This document shows positions 59,077-64,000 of a stretch of DNA of 64,000 bases, piece after piece; positions within the stretch are counted from its first letter, which is position 1, and every line of letters starts with the position of its first letter. Made by a program: the position numbers and the translations under genes. This DNA comes from Streptomyces klenkii (GTDB taxonomy: Bacteria; Actinomycetota; Actinomycetes; Streptomycetales; Streptomycetaceae). The notes under the pieces were generated by a model. It searched no databases and was not told where the DNA came from. It worked only from the letters and a program-made list of their open reading frames with translations. The stretch lies in assembly GCF_003626645.1 (NCBI RefSeq), contig NZ_RBAM01000007.1:186001-250000 (forward strand), given 5' to 3'.

Positions 59077-60246
59077 ATGGACCTCACCCTCACCAAGGAC
59101 GAGGAGGACTTCCGCGACCGGCTCCGCGCCTGGTTGCACGACACCCTGCCCCGGCTGCCCCCCGAGCCCCCCGCCGACGACTGGCCCGCACGCCGCGCCC
59201 ACGACAGCGCCTGGCAGCGCGCCCTCCACGACGCCGGATACGCCGGCCTCCACTGGCCCGCCCACGCCGGCGGCCAAGACGCCACACCCACCCAGCACTT
59301 GATCTTCATCGAAGAGACCGAACGCGCCGGAGCCCCTTACGTCGGCGCCAACTTCGTCGGCCTCCTCCACGCCGGCCCCACCATCGCCGCCGAAGGCACC
59401 GCGGCCCAGCGCGCCCGCTGGCTGCCACCGATCCTGCGCGGCGACGAGATCTGGTGCCAGGGCTTCTCCGAACCCGACGCCGGCTCCGACCTGGCCTCAC
59501 TGCGCACCCGGGCCGTCCGCGACGGCGACTCCTACATCGTCACCGGCAGCAAGATCTGGACCTCCCACGCCGAGATCGCCGACTGGTGCGAACTCCTCGT
59601 CCGCACCGACCCCGCGGCCCCCCGGCACCACGGCATCACCTGGCTCGCCCTGCCCATGAACGCCCCCGGCGTCACCGTCCGCCCACTGCGCACCCTCGCC
59701 GGCACCACCGAGTTCGCCGAGGTGTTCCTCGACGACGTGCGCGTGCCCGTCACCCACCGCGTCGGCCCCGAGAACGACGGCTGGCGCGTCACCATGGTCA
59801 CCCTCTCCTACGAGCGCGGCACCGCCTTCGCCGGCGAGGTCGTCGCCTGCCGCCGCACCCTCACCCGCCTCGCCCGCACCGCCCACGCCAACGGCCGCTG
59901 GGACGACGCCGTCCTGCGCCGCCGCCTCGGCCTCCTCCACGCCGAATTCACGACCCTGTGGCGGCTCGTCCAGTGGAACACCTGCGAGGCCGCCCACGCC
60001 GCACGCACCGGGAGCAACGGAGCCCCGGGCCCTGGCGCCTCCGTCTTCAAACTCCGCTACTCCCAAGCCCGTCAGGAGCTCTACGAAGCAGCCGCCGAAG
60101 TACTCGGACCGCAGTCCCTGGACACCCGCCACGAGTGGACGGCGCAGCGCCTGTCCTCGCTCTCCTACACGATCGCCGCAGGCACCTCCCAGATCCAGCG
60201 GAACATCATCGCCGAGCGCATCCTCGGCCTTCCCAGGGGGCGATGA
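59077..60246 (+). CDS. Acyl-CoA dehydrogenase, larger subunit-like
   Basis: 389 residues, the full acyl-CoA dehydrogenase length. N-terminal helical domain, then CQGFSEPDAGSDLASLRT (FAD/substrate), TGSKIWTSHAEIADWC and the C-terminal SSLSYTIAAGTSQIQRNIIAE. Introduces an alpha,beta double bond into an acyl-CoA. Its stop overlaps the start of the next dehydrogenase (ATGA), typical of heteromeric FadE pairs. Confidence 0.92.
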   Translation: MDLTLTKDEEDFRDRLRAWLHDTLPRLPPEPPADDWPARRAHDSAWQRALHDAGYAGLHWPAHAGGQDATPTQHLIFIEETERAGAPYVGANFVGLLHAGPTIAAEGTAAQRARWLPPILRGDEIWCQGFSEPDAGSDLASLRTRAVRDGDSYIVTGSKIWTSHAEIADWCELLVRTDPAAPRHHGITWLALPMNAPGVTVRPLRTLAGTTEFAEVFLDDVRVPVTHRVGPENDGWRVTMVTLSYERGTAFAGEVVACRRTLTRLARTAHANGRWDDAVLRRRLGLLHAEFTTLWRLVQWNTCEAAHAARTGSNGAPGPGASVFKLRYSQARQELYEAAAEVLGPQSLDTRHEWTAQRLSSLSYTIAAGTSQIQRNIIAERILGLPRGR

Positions 60247-61331
60247 CCATGGACTTCCGCCTCACCGACGACCAGCGCGCCCTGCGGGCCGGCATGCGGG
60301 GCCTCCTCGCCGCCCGGTACCCCCGTGAGCGGCTGCGCTCCCTGGCCGACGCCGACGCTGATGTCGACGCCGGCGCCCCGGGCGGCCCGCCGACGCCGGA
60401 CCGCGGCCTGTGGCAGGCCCTGGGGGAGGCGGGATTCTTCGCCCTGCGCCTCACGGAGCAGGACGGCGGCGCGGGGCTGGGGCTCCCCGAAGCAGTGCTC
60501 CTCTTCGAGGAGGCCGGGCGGGCCCTGCTGCCCGGGCCGCTGGTCGCCACCCACCTCGCCGCCGGACTCGTGCCGGGAGCGGCCGAGGGAGCCTGTGCTG
60601 TCACCGCCCTGGACCGGCCGGGAGCGGCCGAGCACCTCGCCTCGGCGGAAGCCGTCCTGCTCCTCGACGGCCCGGCCGCCCGGGCCCTGCGCCTACGCCC
60701 CGGCGGCGCCCCACGGGCACTGCGGGCGCGCCCCGCCCGGTCCGTGGACCCCACGACGCCCCTGCACCTCGTCCGCCAACTGCCCCGGCCGTCGAAGGGA
60801 AGCATCACGACGTTGCCTGCCGATGCTTCCCGGCTGCGCCGGGAAGCGGCGCTGCTGACCGCCGCCCAGCAACTCGGCAGCGCCTTCCGCACCATCGGCC
60901 TGGCGGTCTCCCATGCCCGGCGCCGCTCCCAGTTCGGACGCCCGGTCGGCGCCTTCCAGGCCGTGCAGCACCTGTGCGCGGAGATGCTCGTCCGGGCCGA
61001 GCTCGCGCGCACCGCGGTCTATGCCGCGTCGCTCTCCGCCGAAGCGGACGGACCGGCTGAAATCGCCACCGCCAAGCTGCTCGCTGACAGTGCAGCCATA
61101 CGCAACGCTCGTGACTGTCTGCAAGTGCACGGTGGCCTGGGGTTCACATGGGAAGCGGATGTTCATCTGCACCTGAAACGTGCGTGGCTGAGGGCGGGTC
61201 AATGGCAGTCGGCAGCCGAATCCGAGGAATTGCTTGCGAATACCCTTCTGCACGAGGCTTCACACCTCCCGGAGGGTCATCACGCGAGTGATGCAACGGA
61301 TGTTCTCGACGCAGAGAATGTCACGGCGTAA
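60243..61331 (+). CDS. Acyl-CoA dehydrogenase, smaller partner
   Basis: 362 residues. MDFRLTDDQRALRAGMRGLL at the start, ALRLTEQDGGAGLGLPEAVL, then a shortened middle beta domain, and the C-terminal SHARRRSQFGRPVGAFQAVQH and HGGLGFTWEADVHLHLKRA. Paired short and long subunits form alpha2-beta2 enzymes in sterol and related side-chain degradation, where one subunit keeps the catalytic base; that this holds here is inference. Overlaps the previous gene by four bases. Confidence 0.9.
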   Translation: MTMDFRLTDDQRALRAGMRGLLAARYPRERLRSLADADADVDAGAPGGPPTPDRGLWQALGEAGFFALRLTEQDGGAGLGLPEAVLLFEEAGRALLPGPLVATHLAAGLVPGAAEGACAVTALDRPGAAEHLASAEAVLLLDGPAARALRLRPGGAPRALRARPARSVDPTTPLHLVRQLPRPSKGSITTLPADASRLRREAALLTAAQQLGSAFRTIGLAVSHARRRSQFGRPVGAFQAVQHLCAEMLVRAELARTAVYAASLSAEADGPAEIATAKLLADSAAIRNARDCLQVHGGLGFTWEADVHLHLKRAWLRAGQWQSAAESEELLANTLLHEASHLPEGHHASDATDVLDAENVTA

Positions 61332-61744
61332 TCGTCATGGGTGAAATACCGGGCATGTCATGCCGAACCGCTCACAGCATGTCGATATCAGGCTGTGTCC
61401 CGGACGTTATTCGTCACAGGCTGGAGTCGGGCCCCGGCTCGGGTACTCTCCCTTGGATGCGAGAGGTTCAGAAGCGCGGCGAGGCGTATGTGGCCCATGT
61501 GGCGGCGCCGGGCGTGCACATGTCTGATGCTCGTCCCGGAACAGGCCTCAAGAGCCGCCGGTGTTCGAGTCTCCTCAGCGCGCGTCGCACAGTATGCAGC
61601 AGCCTTACTCCTTTGCGCCGGAATATGCCCGAAGCGCTTGTTGGGGTGACTGTGCGTCAACCATGCTGTCTCGGAAGGCGATCACGTTCCGTGGTCCCTC
61701 GGAGACGCGAGGCGTTGTGTCCGCCGGTACGGATGGTGTGAGCG
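61332..61744. other. 413-bp gap before the RsbW-like gene
   Basis: No convincing gene. Contains the palindrome GGCATG-T-CATGCC at 61352-61364. Base composition is less GC-rich than the flanks. Confidence 0.4.
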
Positions 61745-62215
61745 GTGCAGGTGCTTCAGATGCAGATGGAGGTCCGGGCCGACCCCGCGGAAGTGGGACG
61801 GGCCCGCAGGTGGGCGAGGTCGCGACTGGCCGGCTCGGGGATAGGCGTCGATGAGCCGCTGGCCGAGACACTGATCCTGCTGATCTCCGAGCTGGTCACC
61901 AACGCCGTCGTCCACACCGGCTGCCCGGCCGTGCTGCGCATGCTCTTCCCGGGGGCCGGCGGCGGGATGGCCGGCGTATGCGGGGGCACCGTCCGCGTCG
62001 AGGTCGCCGACATCAGCGCCCGTCCGCCCCGCCGCAGGTGCGCGGGCGGCGAGGACACCGGCGGCCGCGGCCTGGAACTGGTCGACGGTCTCGCGGACCG
62101 CTGGGGCTGGCAGGCGGAAGGCAGCGGCAAGCGCATCTGGTGCGAGGTCGACCGCGGCAGCTCCGCATGGGCCGGCGCTTTCGACTCGCCGCGCGCCGTC
62201 ATAAATCGGGCTTAA
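61745..62215 (+). CDS. RsbW-like ATP-binding regulatory protein (HATPase_c)
   Basis: 156 residues from GTG 61745; ATG 61760 is an alternative. N-box ISELVTNAVVHTG near residue 53, G1 box DTGGRGLELVDGLADRWGW, and a short insertion between them (GAGGGMAGVCGG). This is the anti-sigma kinase fold of RsbW/SpoIIAB, numerous in Streptomyces, but no anti-anti-sigma or sigma gene adjoins. It interrupts the catabolic cluster and is probably unrelated. Confidence 0.85.
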   Translation: MQVLQMQMEVRADPAEVGRARRWARSRLAGSGIGVDEPLAETLILLISELVTNAVVHTGCPAVLRMLFPGAGGGMAGVCGGTVRVEVADISARPPRRRCAGGEDTGGRGLELVDGLADRWGWQAEGSGKRIWCEVDRGSSAWAGAFDSPRAVINRA

Positions 62216-62442
62216 TCGACAAAGTCCAGACCAGGTGTTGACGTGAAGTGTCCACGTGATCACCCTTGGACGCAGCGATTCGTTGCGAGGGGACGCCGAG
62301 AGGTCCGCATTCACCGGGCTGCTCGGCGAGTACGGGTCGCGATCCGGCGCAAGAACAGGGCTCCAGCGCCGGAGCCGGCGGCGACGCGCGGTGCCGTGCT
62401 CGGGGTGCGCATCTGCACGTCGCCGCCCGCCCACGTCCGCAC

Positions 62443-63369
62443 TCACAACACGGCGACCGGCGCCACGGGCGCGCCCACCGCCCCCTCGAAGGGCTCGGGT
62501 GTCGCCGTCAGTAGGAAGGCGTAGCGCCCCTCCTCCGCGCAGGTCGCGGAGAGCTCCTCCAGATTCCAGTTCTGACCCTGCAACATCCCCATCTCGACCA
62601 GATGGAGCGCGTGCACCGGCAGCCAGAGCCCGTCGATCTCCGGCGGGAAGACCTCGAAGCAGAGCGTGTCATTGGCGACGGCCGCGACGTCGCGCGCATG
62701 GAACCACTCGGGCGTTCGGATCGACAGCCCGGGCGACGCATTGCCGTACGCACGCCGGTCGCCCGCGAGGTAGCGCTGCATGTGCCCGGTGCGGACCACG
62801 ACGACGTCCCCCGGGCCCACGGAAACCGCCCCCATGTCCTCCGCCGCCTCCAGGTCCTCCGGGGTGACGGCGTGCCCGGGGTCCAGGCGGTCCACGCCCC
62901 GCGCGCGGGCCACGTCGAGCAGCACCCCGCGCGAGACCACGTGCCGGGCCTTCTCGATGCCGCTGAAGGCAGCCCGCGCATGAGCGGTGATCGAGTCCGC
63001 CGGCCGGCCGTTGTAGATCCTGCCGCCGTGCGAGACGTGCGGCAGCGCATCCCAGTGGGTCCCCGCCTGGAGGCCCATGGTGACGGTGTCATCGCTTGTG
63101 GCCGCTGATCCCGGGCCGAACTCCTCCTGGTTGACCGAGGTCATGGTGTGCAGGGGGTTGACCCTTCCGGGGATCAGTCCGGTCTGGATCCCGTGCTGCC
63201 GCAGCGGCACGGCCAGGGCCACCCTCCGGCCGGTGAACACGGTCGCCGCGGCTTCCCGTACAACGGCGTCCGTGATCAGGTTCAGCGTCCCGATCTCATC
63301 CCTCTCGCCCCAACGGCCCCAGTTGTTGACCCGCTTGGCGATCTCATGGAACTCCGGTGGCAGTGGCAT
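62443..63369 (-). CDS. Cyclase-family metal-dependent hydrolase
   Basis: 308 residues, kynurenine formamidase-like cyclase fold (PF04199). The motif AGTHWDALPHVSHGG near residue 102 holds the metal and catalytic residues; VGPGDVVVVRTGHMQRY and LPVHALHLVEMGMLQGQNW follow. Members hydrolyse amides or lactones of ring-cleavage products. ATG with AGGACG upstream. Divergent from the SDR with operator copy 3 between them. Confidence 0.88.
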   Translation of the reverse strand: MPLPPEFHEIAKRVNNWGRWGERDEIGTLNLITDAVVREAAATVFTGRRVALAVPLRQHGIQTGLIPGRVNPLHTMTSVNQEEFGPGSAATSDDTVTMGLQAGTHWDALPHVSHGGRIYNGRPADSITAHARAAFSGIEKARHVVSRGVLLDVARARGVDRLDPGHAVTPEDLEAAEDMGAVSVGPGDVVVVRTGHMQRYLAGDRRAYGNASPGLSIRTPEWFHARDVAAVANDTLCFEVFPPEIDGLWLPVHALHLVEMGMLQGQNWNLEELSATCAEEGRYAFLLTATPEPFEGAVGAPVAPVAVL

Positions 63370-63432
63370 GGACGTCCTCCCCGGATCGGTCCCCGTGCGG
63401 GGCTTGTGCCTTCGCCCGCCCTGCCCAAAAAT

Positions 63433-63447
63433 CTAACGGTCCGTCAG
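63433..63447. promoter_or_regulatory. Operator copy 3 (CTAAC-N5-GTCAG) between cyclase and SDR
   Basis: CTAAC-GGTCC-GTCAG, one base from a perfect dyad, and the same architecture as 57748-57762 and 57827-57841. It lies in the divergent promoter region of the cyclase and SDR genes. Confidence 0.7.
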
Positions 63448-63471
63448 ATAGAGCGGGAAGGGGCGTGCGCC

Positions 63472-64000
63472 GTGGGGAGCTTCTTGGCGGGAAAGGTGAT
63501 CGCCGTCACCGGGGCGGGGCGTGGCATCGGCCGCGCGGTCGCCCTCGCCTGCGCGGCCGAGGGCGCAAAGGTCGTGGTCAACGACTACGGCGTCGCCGTC
63601 GACGGCGCCGAGCCCACGAGCGAGGTGGCGGCCGGCGTCGTCAAGGAGATCGAGGCGGCGGGCGGCAAGGCCGCCGCCGTCGCGGACGACGTGTCGGCCA
63701 TGGCCGGCGGGCAGCGGATCGTCGACACGGCCCTCGCCCGCTACGGGCGGCTGGACGGCGCCGTGTGCGCCGCGGGGATCCTGCGCGAGCGGATGCTCTT
63801 CAACATGACGGAGGAGGAGTGGGACCCCGTCATCGCCGCACACCTCAAGGGCACCTTCACCGTCTTCCGCGCCGCCTCCGCCGTCATGCGCCGCCAGGGG
63901 TACGGCACCCTCATCGGCTTCACCAGCGGCAACCACCAGGGCAGCGTCGCCCAGGCCAACTACTCCGCCGCCAAGGGCGGCATCATCTCCCTCGTCCGCA
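63472..64000 (+). CDS. Short-chain dehydrogenase (partial, runs off the window)
   Basis: The first 176 residues. GTG start (GSFLAGKVIAVTGAGRGIGR), cofactor motif TGAGRGIG, VVNDYG after strand 2, CAAGILRERMLF, and the Ser-Tyr-Lys triad as TSGNHQGSVAQANYSAAKGG. Resembles the SDRs of beta-oxidation-like pathways that oxidise a 3-hydroxyacyl-CoA, which would follow the acyl-CoA dehydrogenases here. The end lies beyond base 64000. Confidence 0.9.
   Translation, partial: MGSFLAGKVIAVTGAGRGIGRAVALACAAEGAKVVVNDYGVAVDGAEPTSEVAAGVVKEIEAAGGKAAAVADDVSAMAGGQRIVDTALARYGRLDGAVCAAGILRERMLFNMTEEEWDPVIAAHLKGTFTVFRAASAVMRRQGYGTLIGFTSGNHQGSVAQANYSAAKGGIISLVR

Noticed and set aside
61555..61580. A tRNA gene suggested by TTCGAGTC
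   Set aside because: No acceptor stem, anticodon arm or D-loop can be drawn around it.
61337..61741. A 134-residue coding frame in the 413-bp gap
   Set aside because: Composition is not protein-like, there is no ribosome binding site, and its codon use differs from real genes.
61745..62215. Treating the RsbW-like protein as a regulator of the catabolic cluster
   Set aside because: No sigma or anti-sigma partner nearby and it lacks the shared operator.

Overview
The window is a very GC-rich chromosomal segment from a Streptomyces or close relative. The signs are: the sporulation regulators WhiD and BldM side by side, a chaplin, GTG starts, GTGA/ATGA gene overlaps, GroES/GroEL1 under tandem CIRCE elements, and rare TTA leucine codons. 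The core gene order rplM-rpsI-glmM-coaA-glmS-acpS-(nnr)-alr-tsaE-tsaB-rimI-tsaD-groES-groEL1-whiD-bldM-sigma-guaB-guaB3 follows the conserved actinobacterial block; in Mycobacterium tuberculosis the corresponding genes include whiB3, sigD, guaB2 and guaB3. No rRNA, tRNA, CRISPR array or complete insertion sequence was seen.

Layout. 1-9.6 kb: a proline-rich membrane protein, an ABC-F ATPase, the ribosomal L13/S9 operon, amino-sugar (glmM, glmS) and CoA/ACP (coaA, acpS) genes. 9.6-18.5 kb: an accessory insertion between acpS and the nnr/alr pair. It holds an XRE regulator, an ATP-grasp peptide maturase that looks N-terminally truncated, its partner methyltransferase, a chaplin, a MerR regulator, a trypsin-NACHT-LRR NLR-like protein and a PIN toxin-antitoxin pair. 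18.5-28.2 kb: NAD(P)HX repair, alanine racemase, a lipase-like hydrolase and the tRNA t6A genes tsaE/tsaB/tsaD with rimI, interrupted by a small peptide gene and a catalytic-Cys-less L,D-transpeptidase-like lipoprotein-like gene. 28.2-31.5 kb: a second accessory patch (small proteins, a HTH/zinc-finger protein, a Uma2 nuclease). 31.5-45 kb: a THUMP-like methyltransferase, polysaccharide deacetylase, groES/groEL1, small redox and regulatory genes, whiD, bldM, a ShbA/SigD-type sigma factor, guaB and guaB3. 45-56 kb: a membrane protein, an MreB paralogue, a nucleotide-sugar dehydrogenase homologue with altered catalytic residues, glpD, a Ser/Thr kinase and a giant pseudokinase. 56-64 kb: a catabolic acyl-CoA cluster (acyl-CoA synthetase, amidohydrolase, two acyl-CoA dehydrogenases, cyclase, SDR) interrupted by an RsbW-like ATPase.

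How genes work together. glmM/glmS feed UDP-GlcNAc and alr feeds D-Ala to the cell wall; coaA/acpS supply and load phosphopantetheine; tsaB/tsaD/tsaE make t6A37 on tRNA. bldM has a textbook BldN-type promoter, tying the window to aerial development. The catabolic cluster carries three copies of a CTRAC-N5-GTCAG dyad at its divergent promoters and so looks like one repressor's regulon. The parts most worth a second look are the trypsin-NACHT-LRR protein, the truncated graspetide-type locus without a visible precursor, the split pseudokinase, the shared catabolic operator, the dehydrogenase and IMPDH homologues with substituted catalytic cysteines, and a duplicated 3-prime end of guaB.

All calls come from reading the sequence by eye; family names rest on motif recognition, and no database search was run.
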